A stretch of DNA of 61,512 bases, from assembly GCF_013116825.1 (NCBI RefSeq), contig NZ_JABFNS010000041.1:1-61512 (forward strand). The letters run 5' to 3'. Shown piece by piece: positions 26,697 through 36,706 of the stretch. The translations under genes were made by a program, and so were the position numbers. The notes beneath the pieces were generated by a model. The model was given only the letters and a program-made list of their open reading frames with translations. It was not told the DNA's origin and ran no database searches. The DNA comes from Myxococcus xanthus. Lineage in GTDB: Bacteria; Myxococcota; Myxococcia; Myxococcales; Myxococcaceae. How positions within the stretch are numbered: the first letter of the stretch is position 1; the number at the start of each line of letters is the position of its first letter.

Positions 26697-29381
26697 TCAG
26701 TAAGCCGGCATGGGGGAGAAGCTGCGGGAGGCAGCGTCCCTCTCGGCGCGCGCCGTGGCCTGGGCAAGCACCTCGCCGTCCACCTGGACACTCACGAGGA
26801 CGGGCGGCGCAGGAGGCGCGTCCGGCTGCGAGGAGAGCACCTCGGACTGCGGCAGCGAGGCCTGGAGGGCTGCCACCGCCGGCATGGACGACGACTCCAG
26901 GGGCCAGTCCACCGGCAAGGTGGTGGCCGTGGAGACGACGGGCGCCGGGGCAGCCCCAGGCGAGTCCCCAAGGCCGAAGGCGACGGACAAATCCCGGTGG
27001 AGGCCCAGCCGAGCTGACCGCAGGGCCTGCTGGAGGACGGTGTCCGTGCCGAAGAGGCTCGCCACCGCGTCCACGACGCCGAGGATGGCGCCCACCAGCT
27101 CCAGGAGGACTCCGGAGATGGCGTCCACCACGCCGAAGACGACGAGCTTCATGCCCGTCCACGCCTCGGCCCAGTTGCCGGTGAGGATGCCACTGAGCGT
27201 CAACACCACGCCCCAGAAGACGTCGACGATGCCGGAGAAGGCCGCCAGGGCTGCGTTGAGGATGCCCCCCACCACGGACACCGCGAGGGAGGCCGCGGAC
27301 ACCAAAACGCCCACGACGGTGGCGATGTTGCCGATGGCGAACCCGATGGCTTGCCCCATGAGTGCCCACCCACTGCTGCCCTGCTGCAAGGCGGAGTTGG
27401 TGCCCAAGAGGCCGGAGAGGGCTCCGCCGAGGACGCGGCCCAGGTGCGCCAGGCTGCCCAGGAGGACGTCAACGCCGGCCTTCATGTAGCCCCACTGCCC
27501 CGCCAGTCCCTCCACCACTTCCGCGGCGGCCGTCAGGCTCCTGACGACGAAGTCGAAGACGCGGGCGAGGGCGCGTCCCACCGTGGCGCCGGAGGCCCCG
27601 AAGGCAGCGAACTTCGCGGCGGCCGTGGCTGCGTCGTCCCTCTCGGAGAGAAAGCCCAGCGCTTCACCCACCCGCCGCAACGTCGCTTGGAAGGCGTCGA
27701 GGGAGGGGCGCGCGGCCTCCAGGCCAGCGGAGAAGCCATCGGCCAGGCCGGAGAAGAAGCTGTGGACGCGGTGTGTCCACAGGTAGACGTTGATGAGGAA
27801 GTCCTTCAGGCCGGCGTTCTCAGCGCGGCCCAGCTCCTCCCTCACTGCGCCGGAGAAGCCGCCGTCCTCGAAGAGCTGGACGAGGCTGCGGAAGGCGAGC
27901 GTCACCTGCTCCTGCACACGCCGCGCGAAGTCGCCCAGGCCCCCGAGGTTGTGCCGGAAGGCGTAGGCGAGCCCGGCCACGGCGACGCCCAGGAGGACGA
28001 CAGCGGCTACCGCCGGAAGCACCGTGGCCAGGAGGCTGCCCAGGGTGAGGCCCAGCACCTTGAGGCCCACCACCAGCAGAGCCAGGCCCACCTTTGCGGA
28101 GATGACGGCGCCGACGAGGGTGATGACTCCGCCGGCCCCCAGCGCGAAGGCGGCGAAGGCGCGCTTCACCGGGCCGGGCAATGCCTGGAATACACCCAGC
28201 ACCTGCTGCACTGCCCTCGCGAGGATGGTGACGAGGGGCTTCAACACCTGGGTGAAGGACTCTCCCAGGACGATGGCCAGCGTCTCCAAGTTGCCGGCGA
28301 GCAGCGTCTTCTGGCCCTGAAACGTGTCCAGCATTTGCTCGCGGAACTTCGTGGCCGTGCCGCCCGCATTCTCGAACTCATCGCGCAGGTACTTGAGGGC
28401 CTTGGCGCCGCGGACGACTTCTCCAGTGTCCTTGCGAATGCCATTGGTGAACTGCGTGAGGATTGCATTCACGCCGCCGAGCGCCTCGCGGCCGAAGGAC
28501 TTCAGCAGGAAGGCGGAGCGCTGCGCTTCCGTCATGCGCTCGAGTGCGGGCGACAGCTTGTCGAGGATGCCGAGGAAGCTGAGGAAGTTGCCTTTGGAGT
28601 CGGTGACGGCAACGCCCAGACCGCGTAGGTGCTCTTGCACCTGCGGGTCCGCCATGCGCTCCATGGCCACGGCGACGGCGGTGGACGCGCGCTCCACGCC
28701 GGGGACGACATTCTTCACCAACCCCAATGCAATGAGTGTCTCGGGCAGGGATTGGTTGAGGGCCTGTGCGCCGCGCGCAGCGGTGCCGAGGGCCAGGGGC
28801 AACTCGTTCGCGCTCAAGGCGAAGACGTTGACGGCCTGGAGCATCTGGTCGACGGAGATGGCGGCCTTGTCGGTGGAGATGCCGAAGGCCTTCATCGCCT
28901 GCGACGCGAGGCCCGCTGCGCCCTGGGGTGTCAGCTCTCCCAGCGAGCCACCCGCCAGGTCCAACACCGGCAGCAGCAGCTTCATGGCCTCAGCAGCGGT
29001 GAAGCCGGCCTGGGTGAGCTCGCGCAGGCCCAGCACGGACTCGGTGGGGGTGAATTGCGTGGCGAGGCTGGCTTGGATGGCCGCGTCACGAAGTTGCCCG
29101 AGCACCTCGGCCGAGGCGCCGGAGACGGCGGCCACGCCCGCCAGGGCTTGTTCGAACTGGCCGGCGACGTTGGCCAGCGAGAGGGATGCACCCACGGTGA
29201 CGGCGCCGGCCGTGAAGATGGCCATGGCCACGCCGAGCCGCTGGAAGGCGGTTTCAATACGCGCGGTGCCCAACCCCACTCGCCTGTCCAGGCTCATGAA
29301 GTTGCGCTCCACGCCCTGGAAGGTGCCAGAGGCCAAGTCCCGCGCCGTGAAGACGAAGCCCAGGCCGAGGTTGTTGAGCAC
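26697..29381 (-). CDS. Tail tape measure protein
   Basis: The 894-residue protein has the tape-measure layout. The N-terminal TIGR01760-type domain includes QFEQALAGVAAVSGAS, LATQFTPTESVLGLRELTQAGF and LASQAMKAFGIST. Long hydrophobic helical blocks follow at about residues 400-475 and 700-820. It sets tail length and is ejected ahead of DNA. It begins with GTG at 29381, 3 nt after the chaperone extension frame. A late element would be expected upstream only at 30364, so it is co-transcribed with the chaperones. Confidence 0.9.
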   Translation of the reverse strand: MLNNLGLGFVFTARDLASGTFQGVERNFMSLDRRVGLGTARIETAFQRLGVAMAIFTAGAVTVGASLSLANVAGQFEQALAGVAAVSGASAEVLGQLRDAAIQASLATQFTPTESVLGLRELTQAGFTAAEAMKLLLPVLDLAGGSLGELTPQGAAGLASQAMKAFGISTDKAAISVDQMLQAVNVFALSANELPLALGTAARGAQALNQSLPETLIALGLVKNVVPGVERASTAVAVAMERMADPQVQEHLRGLGVAVTDSKGNFLSFLGILDKLSPALERMTEAQRSAFLLKSFGREALGGVNAILTQFTNGIRKDTGEVVRGAKALKYLRDEFENAGGTATKFREQMLDTFQGQKTLLAGNLETLAIVLGESFTQVLKPLVTILARAVQQVLGVFQALPGPVKRAFAAFALGAGGVITLVGAVISAKVGLALLVVGLKVLGLTLGSLLATVLPAVAAVVLLGVAVAGLAYAFRHNLGGLGDFARRVQEQVTLAFRSLVQLFEDGGFSGAVREELGRAENAGLKDFLINVYLWTHRVHSFFSGLADGFSAGLEAARPSLDAFQATLRRVGEALGFLSERDDAATAAAKFAAFGASGATVGRALARVFDFVVRSLTAAAEVVEGLAGQWGYMKAGVDVLLGSLAHLGRVLGGALSGLLGTNSALQQGSSGWALMGQAIGFAIGNIATVVGVLVSAASLAVSVVGGILNAALAAFSGIVDVFWGVVLTLSGILTGNWAEAWTGMKLVVFGVVDAISGVLLELVGAILGVVDAVASLFGTDTVLQQALRSARLGLHRDLSVAFGLGDSPGAAPAPVVSTATTLPVDWPLESSSMPAVAALQASLPQSEVLSSQPDAPPAPPVLVSVQVDGEVLAQATARAERDAASRSFSPMPAY

Positions 29382-29384
29382 GCG

Positions 29385-29690
29385 CTACCTCCGCTTCGCG
29401 GACTTCTCCAAGGCCTTCGCCTCGCGACTGCGTTGCTGGCCGATGCGCTCGAGGAGCCAGTCCCTGTCCGAGGTGGGCAGCTCCAAGGCATCACCGAGAG
29501 GAACTGCGAGGCCGCTGCCGCCGTGCTGGTGCCAGCACAGGTTGAAGAGGCCCTCGCGCCACGTCTCCAGCGTCACACCGGGGAAGAGGTGGAGCGCTCC
29601 CGTCGTCTCGTCGTCCGGGCTTGCCCCGGAAGGAAGAAGCCCCGGTCGAAAGGGAGCTCCACCTCCTGGCGCATGAGGCACTCGGGGCAC
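29385..29690 (-). CDS. Tail assembly chaperone, -1 frameshift extension
   Basis: This frame has protein-like sequence only from about 29625 down: [35 protein letters not shown] to the stop at 29385. The part upstream overlaps the larger chaperone gene in another frame and does not look coding. No good independent start is visible for the useful part. It is best read as the T-like extension joined to the upstream gene by a -1 shift at the GGGG at 29624-29627, as in the lambda G/GT pair, just before the tape measure gene. Confidence 0.55.
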   Translation of the reverse strand: MPRVPHAPGGGAPFRPGLLPSGASPDDETTGALHLFPGVTLETWREGLFNLCWHQHGGSGLAVPLGDALELPTSDRDWLLERIGQQRSREAKALEKSAKRR

Positions 29691-30346
29691 TCGACTTCGA
29701 GGGTGGTGTCCACCCCGCAGTCGACGCGGTCGAACTCGTCGACGAGGAAGTCGGCGTCGCGCAGAGTGAGGTCCTCGAGGAAGCGGCGCTTGTCGCGCGA
29801 ATCCACGCCGTCGATGTCCTGCACCCGGTAGGTGAGGACGGAGGACAGCAGCTTCTCAGGCGCCGCGCGCTGCAGCTGCGGCAGCCGTCGCTCGTCCTCC
29901 CCCGTCAGTAGCTTGAAGCGCACGCGCGTGCCGGCGTCCGGCAGCGTCGTCTCGAAGCGGTTGCCGGCCATGAAGGCCGCGCGGCTGACGTCCGAGAGGG
30001 CGCGCACCAGCAACTGCGTCAGGTCCAGCTCCCAGTCGATGCGGGCCCGGCAGGCGGCATTCTGGCAGGGGACGGCGAAGACGTACTCGGGGCCGTAGGT
30101 GAGGACGCGCACCTGGAGGAGGGCGAAGAAGCGGTCTCCCTGCAGCACCTGGCCCCAATCCACCTTCCCGTCTGCGAAGGCATAGGGGCCTGCCTCCTGC
30201 ATCTCCTCCCAGCACGCGGAGAGCAGCTCATCCACCTGGCCGCCACTCTTTGCCAGCTTCCGGTCCGCGAGGACGCGCTCCTCCCGCACTCGCATGCCCC
30301 GAATACGGCCTGTCAGCCCCGAGGGGCATGAGATGATGTTCGCCAT
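29573..30346 (-). CDS. Tail assembly chaperone (gpG-like), with frameshift site
   Basis: The 257-residue protein is first in its unit, after element D, and stands where the tail assembly chaperone is expected, between tube and tape measure. It contains a zinc-ribbon-like pair of cysteines in CQNAACR and another in CPECLM. It ends [17 protein letters not shown] in this frame. A -1 shift at GGGG (29624-29627) would instead continue into the 29385-29690 frame. ATG at 30346 has GGAGG 8 nt upstream. The chaperone would coat the tape measure during assembly. Confidence 0.65.
   Translation of the reverse strand: MANIISCPSGLTGRIRGMRVREERVLADRKLAKSGGQVDELLSACWEEMQEAGPYAFADGKVDWGQVLQGDRFFALLQVRVLTYGPEYVFAVPCQNAACRARIDWELDLTQLLVRALSDVSRAAFMAGNRFETTLPDAGTRVRFKLLTGEDERRLPQLQRAAPEKLLSSVLTYRVQDIDGVDSRDKRRFLEDLTLRDADFLVDEFDRVDCGVDTTLEVECPECLMRQEVELPFDRGFFLPGQARTTRRRERSTSSPV
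29624..29627 (-). other. Candidate -1 programmed frameshift site
   Basis: On the minus strand the codons are CTT CCG GGG CAA. A Gly tRNA on GGG can slip back one base and still pair with GGG, because the run has four Gs. The next codons then read GCA AGC CCG GAC. The shift joins the gpG-like frame to the extension frame. This matches the conserved use of -1 frameshifting in tail chaperone genes, although the site is not a classic heptamer. Confidence 0.4.
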
Positions 30347-30363
30347 GTCCTTCCTCCGGGAAG

Positions 30364-30395
30364 GACAAAGCCCTCGAACTACGAATCGGGGACAT
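30364..30395 (-). promoter_or_regulatory. Late promoter-like element D
   Basis: On the minus strand it reads ATGTCCCCGATTCG, a gap, then GAGGGCTTTGTCC. There are 17 nt between the boxes. The chaperone gene starts 17 nt downstream with CCGGAGGA between. The GIY-YIG cargo gene starts just on the other side, on the opposite strand. Confidence 0.65.
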
Positions 30396-30430
30396 CGATG
30401 GACGCGGTACCCAACCTGGGTGGGGGACTC

Positions 30431-30904
30431 ATGAGCGCGTTGGTCTGGTCAGGGCCGTTTCGGATTTCAGAGTTGCTGGCGCGGTGCATGGAGAAGGACC
30501 AGCCCTGGCCCCCAGCAGGAAGTGGCGTGTACCTCGTCTCCCGGAACGCGTGGACGGGCGCGCCAGGGGCCGAATGCGAACCGCTCTACGTGGGGAGTAA
30601 CACCGGCAAGTCCCAGCGGTTCTGCACGCGAATCGGAGACCTCATTGCCGACCTGCATGGCTTCTATGACGGTGGGACGGGGCACCACAGCGGCGGGCAG
30701 AAGCTTTATGACTGGTGCAGCAAGAACAAAGTGCACCCGGGGTCGCTCTACCTGGGCTGGGCCACGAAGAAGTCCTGGTGCAGCCGTTGCGCAGAAGTCA
30801 CGCTCGTGAATCAGCTTGTTCGCTCATGGGCGGAGCGGGCGCCCCTTCTGAATGGGAACCGCCCGCCCGCATGCCATGCCCATGGATGCTACGTCGCTGG
30901 CTGA
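30431..30904 (+). CDS. GIY-YIG family nuclease-like protein (cargo)
   Basis: The 157-residue protein carries the GIY-YIG signature as GVYLVSR (near residue 33) and PLYVGSNTG (near 53), followed by the conserved Arg region [11 protein letters not shown] Glu in [10 protein letters not shown] may be the metal ligand. Such domains are found in homing endonucleases and repair enzymes. ATG at 30431 follows a GGGGGAC. The ATG at 30398 overlaps late element D and is less likely. The gene ends 3 nt before the tube gene's stop, on the opposite strand. Confidence 0.65.
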   Translation: MSALVWSGPFRISELLARCMEKDQPWPPAGSGVYLVSRNAWTGAPGAECEPLYVGSNTGKSQRFCTRIGDLIADLHGFYDGGTGHHSGGQKLYDWCSKNKVHPGSLYLGWATKKSWCSRCAEVTLVNQLVRSWAERAPLLNGNRPPACHAHGCYVAG

Positions 30905-30907
30905 GTC

Positions 30908-31369
30908 CTACTTGGACAGCTCGAAGAAATCGTAGGTGAGGACAACGCTTTCGATGACATTTTCATCGGACTCGTTGTCCCATTCCCCCGCGAGGAACTT
31001 CACCGGCCAAGCGTGCGCGAGGCTCCACCGACGAAGGGTGGTGCCGTCCCGGTCCTGCTGGACGATGTCGAGGTGCCTCTTGTAGAGGCTGTCCGGCGAG
31101 CCCAGGCCGCTGGCGGTGTGGACGACGTCCTGGAACCAGTCAAAGAGCTCATGGTCCTGCGTGGCGCCTCTCTCTAGGGTGACGTCGGAGAAGGTGAGGC
31201 GCCCCGGGGACTTGTTGGGGATGAGGCTGCCGCCCTCGAAGTACTGGACGTTGGCGACCTCGACAGACAGCTCGGAGCACTTCTGGAAACCGGCCGACGC
31301 GACCGAATCAATCTCGACCAAAAACTTGAAACGCTTATGGAACGACCTCGGGCTTCCGATGACGGTCAC
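30908..31369 (-). CDS. Tail tube protein (gp19-like)
   Basis: The 153-residue protein matches the T4 gp19-type tail tube family: [62 protein letters not shown], and a C-terminal VLTYDFFEL. The subunit polymerises into the rigid inner tube. Its GTG start overlaps the TGA of the HNH gene. In most phages the tube directly follows the sheath; here an HNH gene has been placed between them without breaking translation. Confidence 0.9.
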   Translation of the reverse strand: MTVIGSPRSFHKRFKFLVEIDSVASAGFQKCSELSVEVANVQYFEGGSLIPNKSPGRLTFSDVTLERGATQDHELFDWFQDVVHTASGLGSPDSLYKRHLDIVQQDRDGTTLRRWSLAHAWPVKFLAGEWDNESDENVIESVVLTYDFFELSK

Positions 31370-32010
31370 TGCCGTTCTCCTCTTCGCTTTCTGCTTCGAG
31401 ATTGGGGCGTTTTCCCAAGCCGAGAGGTTGGCTCAATACCGGATTTCCACCTGTGGCAGGTGGGGCATAGAGGCTGTGCATTCTCGACCGTGGGTGCTCC
31501 GCCCAGAGACGCAGGGGTGATGTGGTCGCAGTCGACGAGTTCGAATGCTCCACACCAAGCACAGCGATAGTTGTAGAGCTCAATGGCCAGCTTCTTTATC
31601 CATGCAGGAAATTGCCACGGGCGTTTCGCTTTGGAGCGGTCCTTGATGAAGAGCGGATGTTCAGCGCCGAATCCCAGTTGCGGCTTTGGGTGGTGGTTCT
31701 TGAGGTAGCGAGGAATTCCCGTCGCGTGGTGTCGAGGTTTCAGTGCGATTGGCTTGCCGCAGCCACACTGACAACGATGCTGGCCTGCATTGGCCGCGAC
31801 CCACAAATCGACACCCTTGTAATTGCCCCGTCTCGCACGTGCATGGTGCCCGAGGATGAACTGGGGGATGCCTGCATGTCGATGGGCAGGCTTCAGGACA
31901 ATTTGTTCTCCACATCCGCACGCGCAGAGTGGAGCCTGCTGCTTCGCGAGCCAATCTTTGATCAACTCCCTGCCTCGCCAAAGGCCGCTCCATGGAGTCC
32001 CTTTAGGCAT
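31366..32010 (-). CDS. HNH endonuclease between sheath and tube genes
   Basis: The 214-residue protein has two CxCGCG(E/K)xIxLKPxH(R/H)xxGIPxxxxxHH repeats in its N-terminal half. They look like zinc-binding DNA-recognition modules. The C-terminal HNH nuclease domain reads [24 protein letters not shown], then [15 protein letters not shown]. Free-standing HNH proteins of this kind are often homing endonucleases that spread between phages. ATG at 32010 lies 3 nt after the sheath stop, and the TGA overlaps the tube GTG, so it is fully embedded in the late operon. Confidence 0.8.
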   Translation of the reverse strand: MPKGTPWSGLWRGRELIKDWLAKQQAPLCACGCGEQIVLKPAHRHAGIPQFILGHHARARRGNYKGVDLWVAANAGQHRCQCGCGKPIALKPRHHATGIPRYLKNHHPKPQLGFGAEHPLFIKDRSKAKRPWQFPAWIKKLAIELYNYRCAWCGAFELVDCDHITPASLGGAPTVENAQPLCPTCHRWKSGIEPTSRLGKTPQSRSRKRRGERQ

Positions 32011-32012
32011 GG

Positions 32013-34227
32013 CTACTCTCCCGAGGCCAGCTCGGCTTCGAGGGCGCGGGTGTCCTGGGCGATGCGCAGGACGATGAACTCGGCGGGCTTGTTGGTGGCG
32101 AGCCCGATGCGCGCCACCAGCTTGCCGGCGAAAACGACGGACGGCGGGTTGAGGGCGTCCGAGACGTCGACGAAGAAGGCCTTGGCGGGCTCCTGGCTGC
32201 GGAAGGCGCCATTCTTCATCTGCGCGAGGAGGAAGGCGGCAATGGAGCGCCGCACCTGGGCGCGCAGCCCCTCCGTGTTGTTGCGGTGCCTCGCGAATTC
32301 GAGTCCAGCACGGAGTGACCTCTCAATGAAGGACACCCCGCGCCGCTCGGCGACGTAGGGGAAGTTCCCGCTGGCCTTCAGCGTGCGGCTGCCGTCGATG
32401 AAGCGCGGCAGGCCGGGCCCGGTGGTGAGCGGGTTGATGCGGCGGGGGTAGACGACGTCCCGCTTCTTCTCTTCCAACGTCTCCTTGGACTCGAAGCCCA
32501 GGACGCCGAACATGCGCCCGGCTTCGATGCCCGCGGGCGCTTCATACACACCACCGGGGCGAGCGCCGTCGTTGCGTGCGAAGACGCCGGCGATGATGCC
32601 GGAGGGCGGGACGACGAGCTGCTCCACGTTGCCGAAGACGCCGCGGGCGGGGTTGAGCACCTTGACGCGGGGCCAGTAGAGGGCCGCGTGCTCAGAGAGC
32701 CCTTCGAGGGCGGCCTCCTGCGAGACGTAGGAGACGATGTCCGTGGCGCTGTAGCCCGCGGGCGAGTCGAGGACGGCGAAGACGAGGCCGTCGCGCGCCA
32801 CCTCGCAGTAGCGCACCATGGCGTTGTGGACAGCGGGCGTGGCGCGCCCGGGCACCAGGAGGAGGGAGACGTCTTGCACTTCGTCGAGCGCGTAAAAGGC
32901 CGCTCCGGCCGGCCTCAGAGCCGATGAAGTCCGTGTCGTCCAAGCCGACGAGGCCGTCCGCGCCGCCCGAGAGGGCCACCGTCTGCACGTCAGGGAGGGC
33001 GTCGGGTTGCACCATGAAGGCCCGGACGTAGGTGGAGCCGGTGCGCTCGTCATTGAGGACGCGCTCGACGTAGCGCGCGTCGCCCCGGGCCGAGGAGAGG
33101 TTGGGGAAGGACTCGCGGTAGGTGCCGTCCTCGAGGACGAGGATGTCGACGGTGTCGGGCGCACCATTCGTCGCCGGACGCACCTCCACCTCGAGGCGAT
33201 TGGCGTAGGCGCCCGCGTCCTTGGCTTCCAGGTGGAGGACGTCGGTGGCGCCGGAGGCGTCGCCCGTATGCGGCAGCGCGTCCAGGCCGAGGCCGGGGCC
33301 CGCGTCGCCCTGTACGCGCAGGGACGCGGAGGGGCCCGTGGACTGGGTACGCAGTTGCAGCGTCCCGAGGGAAGAAGGCGCCACGCGGACACCCGTCACG
33401 GCGGCCTCCACGAGGGCGCGGACTTCCGCCAACTCGACGGCGCGCAGACTCTGGACGTTGCCGCTCCCCACTTGCGGGCCGCCCGCGAAGCCGAAGACGG
33501 TGTTGGCCACCGCGTCGCCCACCTCCAGGCGGCTGGAGGCGCCCTGGGTGTCGCTGGCGATTCTCAGCACACCGGCCTCCACGGTGGCGCGCCCGCCAAT
33601 GAGTCCCGCGTTGAGGACGGCGGCCACCTCCTGGGCGGTGGCCTGGGCGATGTCGTCGAAGTCCTCCTCGCTGAAGGGGATGAAGACGTCCCGCCCGTCG
33701 TCGACGCGCACCCGGAGCGACTGCCCGGCGGTGAGGGTGTAGGGGCCGGGGCGGCCCGCGGAGACGGAAGCCGCGGTGCCGGAGAAGACGACGTCCACCA
33801 CCTCGGCGCCGTTAGCGGACACCTCCAGGCGCTGGCCGTCGGCCAGGGTGAAGGGGGGACGCATGGTGCCGCGCACGACGGCGGGCGTGGGCCCGCCGCC
33901 CGTGGTGAGGGCCGCCGCAGCATGCGTGGCCGTGTGCGACTCGGGGTCGGAGGCGTCCTCGTAGTGGGCGGTGCGCACCACCCAGAGGTTGGTGCCTCCC
34001 TGCTCGAAGAAGCCCATGGCGGCGAGGGCCAAGTCCGAGTCCGGCGTGAAGCCGCCGAAGGTGGCCTGGTACTCCTCGAAGGAGGTGCACAGCACGGCCT
34101 GGCCGATGGGGCCGCGCTCCGCCAGGCCCACGGCGCCGGCCACGGAGGTGGGCGCCGAGGGAGTGCCACGGACGCGCGGCTCCTCCTCCTCCACGACGAC
34201 TTTCGACGACAGCAACTCACGACTCAC
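32013..34227 (-). CDS. Tail sheath protein, interrupted by one frameshift
   Basis: The N-terminal part (from GTG 34227) reads [34 protein letters not shown] and [19 protein letters not shown], both typical of contractile sheath. After EAGRSGL at about 32895 the frame closes. The sheath continues one base over as [16 protein letters not shown], then [41 protein letters not shown] and [18 protein letters not shown]. Removing one T from CTTTTA restores GLYALDEV. The joined protein would have about 737 residues and contracts around the tube. The frameshift may be a mutation, an error or recoding. Confidence 0.85.
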
Positions 34228-34553
34228 GAGGCACCTCGCTTCTTGCGGGACACACGCGCCGACACCTCCGGCGCGGCAGAGGGCGGCGACGACGGCGTGG
34301 CCGTGGGGGCTTGCCGCTTCAGGGCGACTTCGCCCCGGCGAATGGCAGCCGCCACTGCAGGCACGGAGAGCGCGGCCTCGGGCACGTCCTCCAGCGTGAC
34401 GCCCGTGGCCAGCGTGAGAGAGGAGGGCAGGCGCCGGCCGCTGCGGCCTAGCTGCACTCCGCAGGCACACGCGCCACGCGCAAGGCAGTACGACTCATGG
34501 GGCAGCAGGAAGGTGACGAGCCTGCCCAGGGTATTGGTGAGGGTGACACTCAT
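34224..34553 (-). CDS. Small head-tail module protein, unknown
   Basis: The 109-residue protein has an N-terminal beta part (VTLTNTLGRLVTFLLPHESYCLARGACACG) with a CxC near residues 29-31, and a C-terminal Ala/Pro/Lys-rich tail. I do not recognise it. Its ATG overlaps the stop of the IPT/TIG gene, and its TGA overlaps the sheath GTG. It may be the small completion protein often found just before the sheath. Confidence 0.55.
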   Translation of the reverse strand: MSVTLTNTLGRLVTFLLPHESYCLARGACACGVQLGRSGRRLPSSLTLATGVTLEDVPEAALSVPAVAAAIRRGEVALKRQAPTATPSSPPSAAPEVSARVSRKKRGAS

Positions 34554-35452
34554 GTGGTGCCTCCAGGGAGTGAGTCCGTTTCGAGGTGCGTCCCAGCGAC
34601 GGCCTTGCCGATGTCGAGAGGCAGGCCCTCGTCCACGTCGAAGCCGCGCACCACCAGGCCCCAGGTGAAGGCGCGTACGTCGTCGCGGCTGCCGAGCTGC
34701 GTGCGCACTTCGCCGTCCGCGTCCATTTCCCAGCGGACGGTGCCGCGCGAGTCGTCCTCCGCGTCCCGGGCCATAGAGAGCCAGCGGTTGCGGTTGATGA
34801 AAGTGGCCACGGCGGCCATGAGGTTGAAGAGCTCGGCGGTGCGGTTGGCGGCCACCGTGAGGGTGAAGGCCAAGTCCACCGTGTACGCGGGGCGCCTGCG
34901 CACCAACTCGGCGCCGGAGGGGCCTTGCACGACGTCCTCGTGCAACACGTTGGTGGAGTAGCGACGACTCTCGCGTAGCGTGGGGCCTGACAGCACCACG
35001 GAGGGCAGCGAGGCCATGGCGATGACGTTGAGGCCGTCTGCCACCGTGTCGTCGTAGTCGACGGAGACGCTGGCGCTGACGTTGGCCACCACCTGGCGCT
35101 TCAGCTCGCGCAGCAAGGTGCGCACGAGGCGGGTGAGGTCTGCTTCCTTCGCGACGCGCGGGCGCAGGTAACGGTACGCGCCCGGAAGGAGAGCGGCCTC
35201 ACCCGGAATAGGGTGTCCGTCCGCGGAGAGGTTGAGCAGCTCCACGTCGACGTTGCCCACCTCATGCATGGGCGTCCGCACGTCCACATGGGCAGTGCCC
35301 GCCTCTTCACGGACGGAGAGCACCTCCGCGCGCAGTCCGCCCAGGCGCACGGCGACCCGCGAGGCGAAGCCAGTGCCAGAGAGGCGGAGGATGTCTCCGC
35401 CGCTGGTGGGGCCCGAGGAGGGCGTCACGGAGGTGAGGGAGGGGAGGGCCAT
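34550..35452 (-). CDS. IPT/TIG-domain virion protein
   Basis: The 300-residue protein begins with a clear IPT/TIG immunoglobulin-like domain (PSLTSVTPSSGPTSGGDILRL, GTGFASRVAVRLGG), residues 4-90. The second half (YSTNVLHEDVVQ, YTVDLAFTLTVAANRTAELFNLMAAVATFINRNRWL) resembles tail-terminator or neck proteins that adapt head to tail. Ig-like domains on virions often bind cell-surface sugars. It is translationally coupled to its neighbours by single-base and 4-base overlaps. Confidence 0.6.
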   Translation of the reverse strand: MALPSLTSVTPSSGPTSGGDILRLSGTGFASRVAVRLGGLRAEVLSVREEAGTAHVDVRTPMHEVGNVDVELLNLSADGHPIPGEAALLPGAYRYLRPRVAKEADLTRLVRTLLRELKRQVVANVSASVSVDYDDTVADGLNVIAMASLPSVVLSGPTLRESRRYSTNVLHEDVVQGPSGAELVRRRPAYTVDLAFTLTVAANRTAELFNLMAAVATFINRNRWLSMARDAEDDSRGTVRWEMDADGEVRTQLGSRDDVRAFTWGLVVRGFDVDEGLPLDIGKAVAGTHLETDSLPGGTT

Positions 35453-36057
35453 TACCCGGGCCCTCCGAGGCCCAGCTCCTTGGCCACCCGCGCGAGGAAC
35501 CGGCGGCTCGCCCCCTGGCGAAACCGTGCGAAGGCGGGACGCAGGAAGGGCCGCGCGGGCGTCTGCGTCACAACCACCCCGCGCCCGCCGCCGCCGTTAC
35601 GTGACTGGCCAGCCAGGCCGGCCTGGCGCAGCAGCGCGAAGAGGAAGCGCCGCATCTTCGGCGTCATCGGGACGATGACGGGCGGCCCCCCGTACTCCTG
35701 GAGCTGCGCCACGTCGACGAGTGCCTCTCCGTCGGGGCCTTTCGCCGTGCGGGACACGCCGATGAAGGCCTCGTCGCCCTCCACGACGACACTGATTGAG
35801 TTGCGCAGCGCACCGGAGACGAGGAGGGACTTCGTCCCGCTGACGCCCGCGAGCTGGCGCGCCGCCAGCGTGAGCGGGGAAGGCGGGCGGAGCGGCTCGC
35901 CACCAGGCGCCTGCTGGGTGAGGCCCTGTACGACTTCCTTGCGCAGGGCGTGCGCCTCCTGCCGCAGGGCCGTCTGCATCGCCCCTTCAAGGCGCGACGA
36001 GCCCGCCGCCAGCAGTTGGCGGGCCCGTGCCCAGTCTCCGGTGCGCGAGACGGCCAT
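35452..36057 (-). CDS. Virion morphogenesis / head-tail completion protein (gp10 or Mu gpG type)
   Basis: The 201-residue protein has the expected layout of this group. A long N-terminal helix ([38 protein letters not shown]) is followed by [30 protein letters not shown] and [21 protein letters not shown]. It ends in [14 protein letters not shown]. The L..SG.LRNSI and RPFLRPA motifs are typical. It helps join tail to head. ATG at 36057 is used. Confidence 0.7.
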   Translation of the reverse strand: MAVSRTGDWARARQLLAAGSSRLEGAMQTALRQEAHALRKEVVQGLTQQAPGGEPLRPPSPLTLAARQLAGVSGTKSLLVSGALRNSISVVVEGDEAFIGVSRTAKGPDGEALVDVAQLQEYGGPPVIVPMTPKMRRFLFALLRQAGLAGQSRNGGGGRGVVVTQTPARPFLRPAFARFRQGASRRFLARVAKELGLGGPG

Positions 36058-36064
36058 GGACGCC

Positions 36065-36706
36065 TCAGCCCTGCTTGGCCCGCAGGTGGGGGACGTGCGA
36101 GTTGAGCCACTCGAGGGCCACGTGCGTGGCTTCACTCACCACCGCGCCGTGGCGGACGGACACCGAGGTGAGGGCCAGCGTGTGCGCGGCGACTTCTACG
36201 TCCTCCGGCCGGCAGCCGTAATGCTTGAGGCCCTCGGCGATGGGGCGCACGGCGGGCAAGGTGCCGTAGCGCCAGTAGTGCAGCTCCAGGTTGCAGGTGT
36301 AGGCCTCGGCCTCGTAGCGGGCGCGCGCGGAAGCGCTGGTGAGGTAGGCCAACTCGTAGCTGGGGCCCTCCTCGTCATGCTGGACGACGTGTTGGTGCTC
36401 GTGGACGCACACCACCACCTGGGCCCACAAGTCCCAGCCGCCCTTCGGCACGCCCACCTCGAAGGGCACGTAGAGGGTGCGGCCCACGGTGGTGGCGTAC
36501 TTCTCCAGGAAGCGCTGCCTGTCGAGGATGCCCATGCGCTGCAGCGCCTCGGCCGCAAGCTGCATTTCGAGGGAGTCGGCCTTGTTGGCTGTTTGGGTGC
36601 GGAAGCGCTCCTGCATGTACTTCCAGAAGGCCCACACCTCCGCGGGCTGGATGTCGCGCTGGAAGAGGGTGCCCACGCCAGGCAGGGACTGGAGGTAGCC
36701 CTTCAC
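36065..36706 (-). CDS. HExxH zincin-like protein in the connector region
   Basis: The 213-residue protein contains HEHQHVVQH near residue 118, which satisfies the HExxH zinc-protease motif inside a hydrophobic helix ([14 protein letters not shown]). About 25 residues on, [16 protein letters not shown] could supply the third ligand. The N-terminal part ([23 protein letters not shown]) is helical. There is no signal peptide. GTG at 36706 overlaps the stop of the Cys-rich gene. It could be a protease acting in assembly or on the host, or a connector with a chance motif. No family is recognised. Confidence 0.55.
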   Translation of the reverse strand: MKGYLQSLPGVGTLFQRDIQPAEVWAFWKYMQERFRTQTANKADSLEMQLAAEALQRMGILDRQRFLEKYATTVGRTLYVPFEVGVPKGGWDLWAQVVVCVHEHQHVVQHDEEGPSYELAYLTSASARARYEAEAYTCNLELHYWRYGTLPAVRPIAEGLKHYGCRPEDVEVAAHTLALTSVSVRHGAVVSEATHVALEWLNSHVPHLRAKQG

